A stretch of DNA of 64,000 nucleotides from Prorocentrum cordatum (GCA_963575745.1 CAUYUJ010017813.1:159868-223867); one strand, 5' to 3'; positions 50,691 to 62,699 are shown, numbered from the stretch's first letter. Notes: a model not told the origin generated them from the letters alone. Numbers and translations are program-made.

Positions 50691-51720
50691 AGCATCAACA
50701 CGTTTCGGTCTTTGTCGTCTGGCTCGTGCTCGCGCCGTCCGCATCACAAACCACATGAAAGAGATCGCGAAGCAGATCCGCAACCGCAATCGGACTTGGT
50801 GAAGGCGGATGCTGCACTGTGCAGCCCTGTACCGCCCAGTCCGGAACAGCAAGCCAAAGGCAGTGTCGCGGCACATCGCCAGTTGAGACGTCAACTGCAT
50901 GCGACGTCTGTCCATCGACACACACAGGAGAAGGGAAAGGGAAGAGCAAGGGAGGCGAAGCAGGATGAAGAGCCGAGACAAGGATGACTGATGAAGTCAC
51001 TGAGCGCGCAACCCCACATGGTCCAATCGACTGTTATACAGAATTAGGCGTCATATCGCGTCAATCGGAAGACCAGTTGTCAGTACAAAACGAAAGCTGC
51101 AGCCTATACGGCGGCGCTGCTGATAGAAACCATGCCAGGAAATCTATCACGCGGGAAGCGGAACCAAGAAGGGGAAGGGAGGGGAGGAGGCTGGACGAAC
51201 ACACGGCAGGAGTAGACAATACTAGCAAGCAAGCTGGACGATATATGCAGACATGGGTGTAAGCACCCACCACGGTTTGTAAGCACATAACTCAACTAGG
51301 ACCACGCACGCTGCGCGCTTAGGTTCTACATAGTTCGGCGTCGGAGGACATATAGTGACTCACGGATCGTGCCCCTCAGGGAGCTCCACCGACGGCCCCA
51401 AATACAAGCGTGGCCTGGCGTCCCCCCGCCCATGCCGGCACACCCCTCAAAGGAATCGCACCCCACAGAGATCTCAACCTACGTCCCCCAAAAACAGGAT
51501 TCGCATAGTTGTGCGCAAGTCGCAGGCATCGTGCCCAACAGGTAACTGCATTTGCGGCACCCGAGGGAAGATTCATAGCGCCACCCGGCTTACTTCGGCA
51601 CACCTTAACACGGATCGTGGATGTGCCCTCAGGAATCGCGACAATCATTCGGATCGGCACCGAGGCAAAGTGATGTTAAACATAGGGATAGGAATATGCT
51701 TCAAAAAAGGTAAGAGAGGG
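50691..51720. other. No recognised feature
   Basis: Mixed-composition DNA with short frames on both strands and no domain, RNA gene or repeat that I can support. Confidence 0.5.
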
Positions 51721-51859
51721 ACGGATGCGATCAGGGAGGAGGGATGCCTCCAAGAAGCACACGGAGGCCCTTAGGAGGCCCCCCAAAAGGGTCCTCAAGA
51801 GGCCCTCCAGAGGCCCCAGGGAACTCCAAGGCTGCCTCCGAGAGGCCTCCCACGAGATC

Positions 51860-51990
51860 CTGGGAGGAGGAGGAGGAGGAGGAGGAGGAGGAGGAGGAGG
51901 AGGAGGAGGAGGAGGGAGGAGGAAAAGGAGGAGGAGGAGGAGGAGGAGGAGGAGGGAGGATGAGCAGGAGGAGGAGGAGGAGGAGGGATC
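51860..51990. repeat. (GGA)n purine tract
   Basis: Nearly pure gga triplets in three blocks. Confidence 0.97.
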
Positions 51991-52118
51991 CTGGCAGGCA
52001 TCAAAGAGGCCTCCGGACTGCAACCCTGGCGCGGCGGTGGGAGGGGCCGAAGGCCAACAGACAGCGCACCACACCCACACATCCACAGAGCGCAGTGACT
52101 CACCGCCTGGGGCCTGCA

Positions 52119-52291
52119 CGAAGGATTGCAAAAAAACCGAAGGATTGCAAAAAAACGAAGGACTGCAAAAAAAAACCCCAGGATTGCAAAAAAAACCTAG
52201 GATTGCAAAAAAACCTAGGACTGCAAAAAAAAAAACCCTAGGGTTTTTTTGCAATCCTTCGTGCAATCCTTCGTTGCAATCCTTCGTGCAA
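52119..52291. repeat. Foldback of 'gaaggattgca' repeats
   Basis: About six direct copies of (c)gaaggattgcaaaaaaa or its variants run to 52230. They are followed, after a ccctaggg centre near 52240, by three inverted copies (tgcaatccttcg). The A-tracts of the left half face a T-tract at the start of the right half. Confidence 0.9.
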
Positions 52292-52424
52292 CCATGCTCT
52301 CACCATGTCTTGCTTCTGTTGCATCTCCCGGCTTTGTCCCTCTCTCTTGAGGGGCATCGAGCGCGGGAGGGGGGAATGGCTCCGGGGGGGGGGGGGGGAT
52401 GGCCCAGAGGGGGGGGGAAATCGA

Positions 52425-52560
52425 CCTGGAATCGGAGACACCTCGCCATTCATCGACGTAGAATCGGCGATACATCGAGGCAGGGAAATCCACGTGGAAA
52501 GTCGACGTGGAATTGGCGATATGTCCTCGACAGAACAACCGCACGTTTCAGGGCGGGGTG
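52425..52560. repeat. Degenerate 'gacgtggaatcggcgata' repeat
   Basis: Three or four imperfect units of about 37 bp (cgacctggaatcggaga, cgacgtagaatcggcgata, cgacgtggaattggcgata). Confidence 0.7.
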
Positions 52561-52659
52561 GGCTACCAGGCACCTATCGCCGATGCATTGGCGATTGGGG
52601 GTCGATGCTTCCGCAGCTGAGCCGACCACCCTGTCAACGTTGAGCCTGATATCTGTCCT

Positions 52660-53360
52660 CCTTCGCTCTCTCCTCCTCCCTCCTCCTCGCGGCGACCTTC
52701 CTCCCCTCCTCCTCTTCCTCCTCCTCCTCTTCCTCTTCCTCTTCCTCCTCTTCCTCCTCCCACTCCTCCTCCTCATCTCCTCCTCCTGCTTCCCCACTAC
52801 TACGCACATCCCTTGGAACTTGGAACCGAGGTCGAGGTGTCACCAGCAACAGCAAGCGCAAGCAAGGACATGCAAGAGGAGGCGGAGGACGAGGGAGTAG
52901 GGGGGATTCAGCGGCGTAGTCCGCCTCAAAGCTACCCCAACTATGCCTATCTCCTCCTCCTCCTCCTCCTCCTCCTCCTCCACCTCCTCCTGCTGCTCCT
53001 CCTCCTCCTCCTCCTCCTCCTCCTCCCTGTCCTCCCTCCCTCCCTCCCTCCGCCTCGCTGCAACTTGGACAACGATCCTCGCCCACCCGCCGCGAGAACC
53101 ACTCGTTGCAGTGGCCGGGGCGAACGGCTTGCGCAGGCGGGGTCTGCGTGGGGCACCGGCCGCCCTCCTCATTTTCTACGGCCGTCCTCCTCCCGCTGCT
53201 CCGTCCCAGCGCGCCTCTCTCCGTCCCGCTCCCCCCCTCCTGTTCCCTCCCCATTCCCAAGCTCCTCCCCCTGCCACTCCTCCTTTTCCTCCTCCTTGAC
53301 CTAGCCCTCCTCCTCCTCCTCCTCCTCCTCCTCCTCCTCCTCCTCCTCCTCCTTCTCCCA
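52660..53360. repeat. TCC/CTT pyrimidine tracts
   Basis: Pyrimidine runs at 52660-52790, 52950-53050 and 53290-53355, separated by short unique pieces. No gene was found. Confidence 0.9.
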
Positions 53361-54300
53361 CGACCCTTCTCCTCTTACGCGCTGCGAACTGTCGGCAAAT
53401 CTGTCATCAGGTGACTGGTGCCGTGTTCTTGCGGTTCCTCTTTTTTATGATCCTTCTGTGATTCCTCCTCCTCCTCCTCACTCAGTCTCTTGTTGCTCGG
53501 TTGCTCGTTTTCTGGAAAGCGAGCGGCAGCGCCGAAAGCGCCAGCCCTTTGGCGCCCGAAAAAGAACGATCAGGCGACTGGCAGCCAACCGCGAACAATG
53601 AGGAACCCACGAGGACTCCCCGAAACCATCTTTGCCAACAAAACACTACGAACACACACTCTGCCTCCAAATTTGGAGCATGCGTAATCAACCCGATGCG
53701 GCCCCACCTCACCGTCCTTGTCGAAGACCATACAACATACACTTTGGGGCAGCGTCTGGAGGAGTCATGTTCGTGAGGCCCGCAAGCGATGTGTATTGTT
53801 TTTGACACGGACGGCGGGGGTTTCAGCATATTGCCTGCTGCGCGCAGGGCTACCATCCCTGACCAAAGCGATAATACAAACTGCACCTCGCGGCTAAATC
53901 TGGATCATGCGCGGCCACCCCGCGATCACCGCCAAGTGGTTTATGACAGGGACGGCGGGGGTGGTGGCGTATGGCCTGCTGTGCGCAGGCCCACCAGATA
54001 CAATTATTGGCATTGGTTTTCGACAAGAACGGTGGGGCCGACATGCTTCCCGATGTGTGCTGTCACGTGCGCAGGCACACCTGGCACACTCTGCGCGTGC
54101 CCTGAGAGTGGCGCACCTGGCGCGGCTGGAGTATGCGGCGCGCCTGGCGCACGCGGAGGCACGTGTCGCATCTGGTACACCAGGCGTGCTTGGCACGCTC
54201 GGGTCCCAAGGGTGCTTGGCGCGCGTGGCGCGCCTGGCACGCGTGGCGCACCTCACCCCAGCGTCGCGCACATGGGTTCGGTTGTGGTTCCCTATGCCTT
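53361..54300. repeat. Imperfect repeats ('gacacggacggcggggg' and 'ggcgcgcctggcac')
   Basis: The module tttttgacacggacggcggggg, followed by gcctgctgngcgcagg, occurs near 53795 and 53940. A truncated copy is near 54015 and an inverted relative near 53700-53735. At 54060-54265 there are ~9-bp 'ggcgcgcctggc' units. The open frames over them are Ala/Arg/His-rich and unconvincing. Confidence 0.65.
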
Positions 54301-54429
54301 TTCCATTCAAAGACGACCGCTGAACCTGCTGAGGTTCGGGTGCTACTTGTGTGTCAAAAGGGCGGGTGGGAGTGAGCTAGACGGCTTGCTAGCTAGGAGG
54401 GTGTCTTGACCCCTCCCCCTATCCCCTCC

Positions 54430-55060
54430 CCCTGGGGTACCAGAATGGACTCCGCGACAAGCCAAACACATTGATTTCAGAAGGGTCTTGGGCACCTTTT
54501 GGCCTCCTGTGGGGGGGGGGCTAATGTACTTCAGCCCATCTTTTGATTGATCTTCTCCAAGATGGCCCCCCGATGGCCCGCGAGGCTCCCGAGGGTGCCC
54601 CCACAAGGCCCCAAGAGGTTGCTTGGAGGCTCCAAGAGACCCTATGATACCCCCAAGAGGCTCCGAAGAGACCCCCAGAAGCCCTAAGAGACCCCACAGA
54701 GGCTCCCACTACGCCCGACGAAGCCTCCGCGAGAATGCTGGACTCTATGATTTTACAAGGTTGTGGCCACATGTTGGCCTCCTGGGGGGGACCTAAGTGA
54801 GCAGCCGCCCTCCTTTTACCGATATCCTCCCGAATGGCCCCAACATGGCTCCACAGAGACTCCCGAGGATGCCCCAAGACGGCACCGAGAGGTGCCCAGG
54901 AGGCCCAAAGAGGCCACCAAGATGCCCCCAAGATGTCCCCAAGACCAAGAGGCTCAACAAATAATTCCACAACCCCCCAAAAGGCTCCCCAGAGGCACCC
55001 AGGACGCCCCGCGAGGCATCGACGAGAGTACCGGAAGCGTAGCACCCCGCAGATGCGGAT
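54430..55060. repeat. Dispersed repeat units with 'ccaagaggc' tails
   Basis: Two copies (about 54443 and 54731) of a unit reading …ttgattt…aa(g)ggt…tggccacatgttggcctcctggggggg, then …gatcttctccaagatggcccc. Each is followed by irregular ccaagaggctcc units. Three further copies lie at about 62713, 63571 and 63759. Confidence 0.75.
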
Positions 55061-55184
55061 AAGAGTGAGGGGGCGGTGGGGGCGTTGGCAGTCTGCGAAA
55101 CTTTGGAAAAGCCCGCCGCATGCGCCAAAATTTCGCAAATTATGCGGCGAGCCCGCCGCACGCGCAGATTTTTTCTTCGAGCCA

Positions 55185-55475
55185 GTGTGGATCGGTCGCG
55201 GGTGGGTCGCGGGTTGGGTCGCGGGTGGATCGCAACTGGGTCGCGGGTGGCTCGCGGGTGGGTCGCGGAATGATCGCGGGGTGGGTCGCGGGGTGGGTCG
55301 CGGGGTGGGTCGCGGGTGGGTCGCGGGTGGGTCGCGGGCGGGTCGCGGGGGGGGGATCGCGGGCGGGTCGCGGCTTGCGTCGCCGGTGGGTCGCGGGGTG
55401 GGTCTCGGGGTGGGTCGCGGCGCGGGTCGCGGAGCGGGTCGTGGGGCGGGTGGCGGGTGGGTCGCGGGGGGGGCG
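55185..55475 (+). repeat. 'gggtcgcgggtg' minisatellite
   Basis: About 25 units of 10-12 bp over 290 bp. Confidence 0.95.
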
Positions 55476-56756
55476 GCGACAACGAACAACAACAACAATC
55501 ATTCGACCATCATGCGCCATGCTTCCGCCACGTGCATCCTTCAGGGTGCCAAGCCTCACCGTAGGGGTATTTTCTGGCATGCGGGGTCCGACATTCCCTC
55601 GCCCAGATCTCCCGCCCAAGAAAGTATGACCACCACCTCTTCCGAGGAACTTCGACATCCACAGCTCGGACGGCACATCGCCATCGCAATCGCCTTGCGC
55701 GCGCCCCGCATCTCGGAGGAAGAGGAAGAGGACGGGGATGGGGGTGAAGATGAGGGAGAGGAAGAGGGAGCGGAGGAGGAGGAGGGAGGAGGGGGAGGAG
55801 GGGGGAAGGAATAGTAGTTGTAGCAGCAGTACCTCCGAGGACGGGGTGGTCCTTCACTCCTCATTCGACCTCTTGCGCCACCATCCTGCGGCCTCGGCGC
55901 GTGACCCTGAACGTTCACGCCCCCAGGCGCTGCCGCTCCCATGCTCGCATCCTCCACCTGCCCCTCAACACCCTCTCAAGGAATCCCTACAGAAAATCCT
56001 TCGACCCTCGATCCTTGGAGCCCCTGGAAGCCATCCGTCCTCCTTCTTCTTCTCCTCCTCCTTCTCCACATTATCTGTTCTCTCCAAAAATGATGATTAT
56101 GTGATAATTAAGACTCAACAGGGACTCGTGAAGCCCCCAAGAGGCGATGCCGAAACGAGGGCTCCAATCTTGAATAAAAAGGTGTGGGGGTATCAAACGG
56201 GAGCGACGAGGGAGGACGGAAGGGGACGGGAGGCAGGAAAAAGGAGGAGACAAGGGGGACAAACAGAAAAAGGAGGAGGGAGGAGGAGGGAGGAGGAGGG
56301 AGGAAAGAGGGACGCGAGAGGGAGGAGGAAGGAGGGAGGAGGGAGAAGAGGCGGGGGGTGGAGGGAGAAAAAAGGAGGAAGAGAAAGGGGGGGAAGGATG
56401 GAGGAGGAGGAGGAGGAAAAGGATGCGGAGCAGGAGGAGGAAAAAGAACGAGGATGAGGATGAGGATGATGATGATGATGATGACGATAATGAGGAGGAG
56501 GAGGAGGACGAGGAGGAGAAGGAGAAGGAGGAGGAGAGGGAGGAGAAGGGGGAGGGAGGAGGAGGGAGGAAAGACGGACGGAGGAGGGGGGATGGAGGAG
56601 GGAGAAGAGGAGGGGGTGGAGGAAGGAAGAGGGAGGAAGAGGAGGGAGGAGGGAGGAGGGAGGAGGAGGAGGAGGAGGAGGAGGGAGCAGGAGGAGGAGG
56701 AGGAGGAGGAGGAGGAGGAGGAGGAGGAGGAGGACGAGGACGAGGAGGGGGAGGAG
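55476..56756. repeat. Non-coding DNA and long GGA-rich purine tracts
   Basis: Purine tracts at 55715-55810 and, almost unbroken, at 56215-56756. A pyrimidine stretch (cttcttctcctcctcc) is at 56042-56070. The sequence between is unremarkable. Confidence 0.8.
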
Positions 56757-57095
56757 AAAAGGGCGCCAGTCCAGCGTCAAGCGGGAGGAAGTCTCGGGCG
56801 GGAGCGCTGGTTTTGTCGGGACGGGGGCTGTCGGCGGCGAGCAAGAGCATCGCCTTGAGTAAAAAAGGGAGGAAGTCTCGAACGGGAGCGTTGTTGTTGC
56901 TGGGGGGCGGCTCCGGTGAGAGAAAGAGTAGCGCGCCTGTCCAAGGTAAAGCGGGGGGAAGCCTCGATCGGGAGCGCTGGTTTTGTTGAGACGGCTGCTG
57001 TCGGCGGCGAGCGAGAGCACTGGCCCTGAGTAAAAAAGGAGGACGTCTGGAACGGGAGCGTTGTTGTTGTTGGGGGGCCGGTTTGGGCGGTCTCC
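56757..57095 (+). repeat. ~175-bp tandem duplication
   Basis: Two copies (about 56765 and 56938) share cgggaggaagtctcgggcg, gagcgctggttttgt, gctgtcggcggcgagc, gagtaaaaaa and gaacgggagcgttgttgttg in the same order. Confidence 0.88.
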
Positions 57096-57204
57096 CAAAC
57101 CGCTTGAGAGTGAACCTCATGTTCAATGAAAGTGCAGCCGAAGCCTCGGCGAGAGCGCCAAGGCGCCTGTAAGAGGTCCAGCAATAATAATTTGTTAAGA
57201 ATTA

Positions 57205-57285
57205 ACACTCAACAACAACAGTAGCACCACCAAGAACAACATCAACAACAAGCAACTAGCAGCAGCAACAACAACAACATCAATG

Positions 57286-57324
<39 letters not shown>

Positions 57325-57401
57325 GTAGACCGTCGGCCTGACAAGCGGCAGCGCTGATCGGCGGTAACCCGACCACAAGAGGGACGGACAGGGGGCCGAC
57401 C

Positions 57402-57432
<31 letters not shown>

Positions 57433-57440
57433 CGACGTCA
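57205..57440. repeat. (AAC)n and (GAC)n microsatellites
   Basis: aac-rich run at 57211-57325 and a pure gac run at 57400-57432. Confidence 0.95.
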
Positions 57441-57479
57441 ACGACGAGCGAAAGCGAGAGCGAGAGAGAGAACGACAGC

Positions 57480-58190
57480 AGGGCCACGAAGGGCACGAAG
57501 TAGGCCACGAAGGGCGACAGCGGGGACACGAAGGGAATGCGTATGGGGCCACGAAGAGCGCGAACGAGCGGGGGCCACAAAGGGCTGATAATGCGGGGCC
57601 ACAGAAGGCAACGACGGGGCCACTGATGGTAGCAACTGGGCCACGCAGGACAGCGAGGGGGCCGCAAAGGGCGGCAGCGGGGCCACGAAGGGCATACACA
57701 TGGGGCCACGACGGGCGCGAACGAGCGGGGGCCACGAAGGGCATAAGTATATTGGGCCGCCGAGGACAAGGACGGGGCCACTGAGGGCAGCAACGGGGCC
57801 ACGAAGGGCAGCGAGTGGGCCACAAAGGGCGACAGCCGGGCCACGAAGGGCATGCATATGGGGCCACGACGGGTGCGAACGAGCGGGGGCCACGAAGGGC
57901 ACACATATATGGGGCCACGAAGGGCAGCGATGGGGGCCACGAAGGGCTGCAACGGGGCCACGAAGGGCAGCGAGGGAGCCACGAAAGGCTGCAGCGGGGC
58001 CACGAAGGGCAGTGAGGGGGGCCACGAAGGGCTGCAACGGGGCCAAGAAGGGCAGCGAGGGGGCCACGAAGGGCTGCAACGGGGCCAAGAAAGGCAGCGA
58101 GGGGGCCACGAAGGGCTGCAACGGGTCCACGAAGGGCAGCGAGGGGGCCACAAGGGCTGCAACGGGGCCACGAAGGGCAGCGAGATCCCG
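57480..58190 (+). repeat. 'ggggccacgaagggc' minisatellite, array 1
   Basis: About 25-30 units of mostly 24-27 bp (ggggccacgaagggcagcga, …gctgcaac), with longer interspersed cgacgggcgcgaacgagcgg variants. Long Ala/Arg/Gly and Pro/Trp frames over it are artefacts. Confidence 0.95.
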
Positions 58191-58199
58191 ATTCCTAAG

Positions 58200-58745
58200 T
58201 AATCTGTGCGGGAGTCCTAAGCGTGAGCGCGACTCCTGGGTGCCTGAGTGTCGGGAGCGCGGCGCTTGAGTAAATTGCGGGGAATTCCAACGCAAGGGCG
58301 CTATTCTCAAGTAGATTGCAAGCAGGTCTCCAGCGAGAGCGCGACTCAAGAGCGCCGAAAGAGCGATTCCTGAATCAATTGCAAAGACAACCCCAAGCGA
58401 GAGCGCGATTCCGGAATAAAATGCGTGGAAGTCTCAGGCTGGAGCGGTGGTCCTGGCTAAATTGCGAAAAGGTCTCAGGCGGGAGCCGTTGTTGTTGCAA
58501 CCCCTGGGCCAACAACACAGTTTTAGGAGGGAGACTTGCCCTATACAAAAACAGTGTGCGAACGCTGGGCGGGGGCAGTTCAATTGAGAAAAAAAATGTG
58601 CACCGGAGGGGGGATCAACAATAATTATTATTCGGTAGTGAGAGGGCAGCACCACCAACACCAACACCACCACCACCAACAACAACAACAACAACACCAA
58701 CACCAACACCAACACCATCACTAACACCAACAACAACAATATTTT
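58200..58745 (+). repeat. Duplicated module B, copy 1
   Basis: ~50-bp units of the gcgagagcgcgattcc…aattgc…gaagtctc type, then gcgggagccgttgttgttg, ggccaacaacacagttt, aaatgtgcaccg and tcaacaataattattattc. It ends in an (aac)/(acc) run at 58650-58740. Same order as at 62270-62660. Confidence 0.85.
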
Positions 58746-59195
58746 CAAGACTGCTCGCTCCGATCTGCTCACGTGCTACGTCTATCCCAAACCCTCGGTA
58801 CCCGCCCTCGTCGTCTTCGATCGTACCCCCTTCGGGGTATATGTTCCTTACCTGCCACGTCAATTTAGTGCAGCCCCTCAAACAAGGGAGGAGAGGACGG
58901 GTGGAAGGAGGAGGGAGAATAATGGAGCACGAAAGAAATTAGCAGGAGAGGGGGCAACGAGCAGAAAATTACCCTGTGACGTACCCAACACATTTGTATC
59001 ATGGGAAGCGAGGAGTTGGCCGAAACTTGCATGGACAATCAAATTGCAGGATCCGTTGTTTGATATGTAAGCTACTTGGGACACGCGCCTATGGCATGAT
59101 GCGCAGGAGAAGCATACAAGAACGAGGGGCGACAACTACAGGCTCGAAGAGAACATGGGGAGTCGGGAACGAAGAGCAGGAGAAAGACGTGCGGG
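58746..59195. other. No recognised feature
   Basis: Mixed-composition sequence without a supported gene. Confidence 0.5.
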
Positions 59196-61405
59196 AAGCC
59201 CACTGCGCTGGGCCCCCCAGCAGGCCTCGAAAGTGGCGACAGTTTCACAGATCGCAGCCCCCCAGGGATGGCGAGGTCTAATTGAATCCGCGGTGATACC
59301 CACTGTGCTGGGCCCCCAGCAGGCCTCGAAAGTGGCGAAAGTTTCACAGATCGCAGCCCCATCGGCCCCCAGGATGGCGAGGTCTAAATTTGAATCAGCG
59401 GGTGACTACCCACTGCGCTGCGGCCCCCCCAGCAGCCCTCGGAAAGTGGCACGACAGTTTTCACAGATCGCAGCACCCCCAGGGATGGGCGAGGTCTAAT
59501 TTGAATCCGCCGTGTGTACCCACTGTGCTGGGCCCCCCAGCAGGCCTCGAACGTGGCGACAGTTTCACAGATCGCAGCCCCCTAGGGATGGCGAGGTCTA
59601 ACTTGAATCCGCCGTGGGTACCCACTGTGCTGGGCCCCCCCAGCAGCCCTCGAAAGTGGCGACAGTTTCACATACCGCAGCCCCCACGGAAAGCGAGGTC
59701 TAATTTGATTCCGCGTTGTGTACCCACTGTGCTGGGCCCCCCAGCAGGCCTTGAAAATGGCGACAGTTTCACAGATCGCAGCCCTTCAGGGATGGCGAGG
59801 TCTACTTGGAGTCCGCCGTGTGTACCCACTGTGCTGGCCCCCCAACATGCTTCGAAAGTGGCGACGGATTCGCAGATCGCAGCCCCCCAGGGATGGCGAG
59901 GTCCAATTTGAATCCGCCGTGTGTGCCCACTGTGCTGGGCCCCCCAGCAGGCCTCGAAAGCGGCGACAGTTTCACAGATCGCAGCCCCCCAGGGATGGCG
60001 ATGTCTAATTTGAGTCCGCGGTGGGTGCCCACTATGTTGAGCGCCCCAGCAGGCCTCAAAAGTAACAACTGTTTCACAGATCGCAGCCCCCAGGGATGGC
60101 GAGGTCTAATTTCAGCCCGCGGTTGGTGTGTACCCACTGTGCTGGGCCCCCCAGCAGGCCTCGAACGTAACGACCGTTTCACAGATCGCAGCCCCCCAGG
60201 GATGGCGAGGTCTAATTTGAGTCTGTGGTGGGTACACACTGTGGTGAGCCCCCCAGCAGCCCTCGAAAGTGGCGACAGTTTCACAGATCGCAGCCCCCCA
60301 GGGATGGCGAGGTTCAAATTGAATCCACCGTGTGTGCCCACTGTGCTGGGCCCCCCCAGCAGGCCTCGAAAGCGGCGACAGTTTCACAGATCGCAGCCCC
60401 CCAGGGATGGCGAGGTCTAACTTGAATCCGCCGTGTGTACCCACTGTGCTGGGCCCCCAGCAGGCCTCGAAAGTGGCGACAGTTTCACAGATAAGCCCCC
60501 AGGATGGCGACAATTTGAACCGCCGTGTGTACCACTGCGCTGGCCCCCCAGCAGGCCTCGAAAGTGACGACGTTTCACAGATCGCAGCCCCCCAGGGATG
60601 GCGAGGTCTAATTTGAATCCGCGCGTGGCGTCACTGTGCTGGGCCCCCCAGCAGCCTCGAAATTGGCGACAGTTTCACAGATCGCAGCCCCCCAGGGGTG
60701 GCGAGGTCTAATTTGAATCCGCCCGTGGCGTCACTGTGCTGGGCCCCCCAGCAGGCCTCGAAAGTGGCGACAGTTTCACAGATCGCTGCCCCCCCAGGGA
60801 TGGCGAAGTCTAATTTGAATCCGCCCGTGGCGTCACTGCGCTGGGCCCCCCAGCAGGCCTCGAAAGTGGCGACAGTTTCACAGATCGCAGCCCCCCACGG
60901 ATGGCGAGGTCTAATTTGAATCCGCGTAGGACGTCGCTGTGCTGGACCCCCCAGCAGCCCTCGAAAGTGGCGACAGTTTCACAGATCGCAGCCCCCAGGG
61001 ATGGCGAGGTCTAATTTGAGTCTGCGGTGGGTACCCACTGTGCTGGGCCCCTCAGCAGCCCTCGAAAGTGGCGACAGTTTCACAGATCGCAGCCCCCAGG
61101 GATGGCGAGGTCTAATTTGAATCCGCCCGTGGCGTCACTGTGCTGGCCCCCCCAGCAGGCCTCGAAATTGGCGACAGTTTCACAGATCGCAGCCCCCCAG
61201 GGATGGCGAGGTCTAATTTGAATCCGCCCGTGGCGTCACTGTGCTGGGCCCCCCAGCAGGCCTCGAAAGTGGCGACAGTTTCACAGATCGCAGCCCCCCA
61301 GGGATGGCGAGGTCTAATTTGAATCCGCCGCGGGTGCACACTGTGCTGGGCCCCCCAGCAGCCCTCGAAACTGGCGACAGTTTCACAGATCGCAGCCCCC
61401 AGCAG
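59196..61405 (+). repeat. ~102-bp satellite, about 22 copies
   Basis: Unit: cactgtgctgggccccccag, caggcctcgaaagtggcgac, agtttcacagatcgcagccc, cccagggatggcgaggtcta, atttgaatccgccgtgtgta. Most units are 97-107 bp with a typical value near 102. Two subtypes differ in the last part (…ccgtgtgtacc versus …cccgtggcgt); the second dominates after 60610. The final copy is truncated at 61405. No promoter or RNA-gene feature is evident. Confidence 0.95.
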
Positions 61406-61704
61406 CCCTCGAAACGCAGCGACGAGCCAGGTAAAAGGCAGGGGGGAAGAGAGGGACGGGAGGGGGTGGGAAGGTTCGCGCGAGCAGTGCTCTATTCAAA
61501 ACGAGAACCCAACGCAGGAGGGTTGGGAACAAATGGTAGAAACAGGTGGGCAGATCGGGTGGGCAGGCCCATAGCGGGCAGGCCGGGAAGGCGGACCCAG
61601 TCGACGAGGTCGAGCAGGCGGGTTGCTGAAGCGTGGGTCCTGCATGAATCGCGAGGAAGTCTCCTGCGATAGCGCGATTCCAAAGTAAATCGTGAGAAAA
61701 GCCA
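61406..61704. other. No recognised feature
   Basis: Purine-rich start, then sequence leading into module-B-like units (gcgaggaagtctcctgcgat) at 61655-61695. Confidence 0.5.
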
Positions 61705-62115
61705 GCGTGTGCCACGAAGGGCATAAACTCCGAGGTGACAGAGGGCAGCGACTGGGCCGCTGAGGGCAGCGCCGCGGCCACGAAGGGCAGCGAGGGGGCC
61801 ACGAAAGGCTGCAACGGGGCCACGAAGGGCATGCATATGGGGCCACGACGAGCGCGAGCGAGCGGGGGCCACGAAGGGCTTTCGTATACGGGGCCACAAA
61901 AGGCGACAGCGGGGCCATTGAGGGCAGCCAAGGGGCCACGAAGGGCAGCGAGGGGGCCACGAAGGGCGACGGGGCTACGAATGGCATGCGTAGGGGGCCA
62001 CGACGGGCGCGTGCGAGCGGGGGCCACGAAGGGCATATAATGCGGGGCCGCAGAGGGCAGCGACGGAGCCACTGAGGGCAGCAACGGGGCCCCGAAGGGC
62101 AGCGAGCGAAGGCGA
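61705..62115 (+). repeat. 'ggggccacgaagggc' minisatellite, array 2
   Basis: The same units and the same longer variants as 57480-58190, in shorter form. Confidence 0.95.
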
Positions 62116-62269
62116 CCGCGGAACCAGTACGGGCAGCGACGGGCATCGAAGGCGGGCGAAGGACAGCGAGCGGCGACTGCAGTCATTAACGGGTTGGTCG
62201 GGCGGGCAGGCCCCGACGGGCGGGTCCAGCGGGCAGGCAATATGTAGCAGGAGCGCGATTCTTGAGAGT

Positions 62270-62660
62270 CGAGGACCGGCACCGGAATAAATTGTGAGGA
62301 AGTATCAAAAGAAGCGGTTCGGTGGTAAGTTGCGACGAAGTCCCAAGCGAGAACGCGATTCTGCAATACATTGTCAGGAAATATCACGCGGGAGCCGTGA
62401 TTCGGTGGCAAATTGCCAGGAAGTCCCAAGCGAGAGCGCGACTCTTCAATACATTGTGAGGGACCATCAGGCGGGAGCCGCTGTTGTTGTAAACCGGGGG
62501 CCAACGACACAGTTTGAGCCTGAAGACTTTCCTTAATAAAAAACAGGATGCGAGCCCCGGGAGGGGCACTTCAATCGAAAAAATACTATGTGCACCGAGC
62601 GGGGGCATCAACAATAATTATTCTTCAGAAATGAGAGCTCAACAACAACGACAACGCAAC
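62270..62660 (+). repeat. Duplicated module B, copy 2
   Basis: Matches 58200-58660: gaagtcccaagcgagagcgc units, gcgggagccgctgttgttgt, ggccaacgacacagtttgag, ctatgtgcaccg, tcaacaataattattcttc. Confidence 0.85.
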
Positions 62661-62699
62661 AAGCATAATCATCACCACGGTTTCTCACTTCAGCTCGGC

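Noticed and set aside
55738-57126. Long Arg/Glu/Gly and Pro/Ser frames
   Set aside because: Artefacts of the GGA purine tract.
57242-58349. Repeat proteins with 'ALRGPVAALRGP' or 'GATKGCNGATKGSEG' patterns
   Set aside because: Translation of the 24-27-bp minisatellite; unit-length changes break the frame and there is no start context or domain.
59196-61405. A CRISPR-like array
   Set aside because: The repeats are ~102 bp head-to-tail with no unique spacers, and the genome is eukaryotic.
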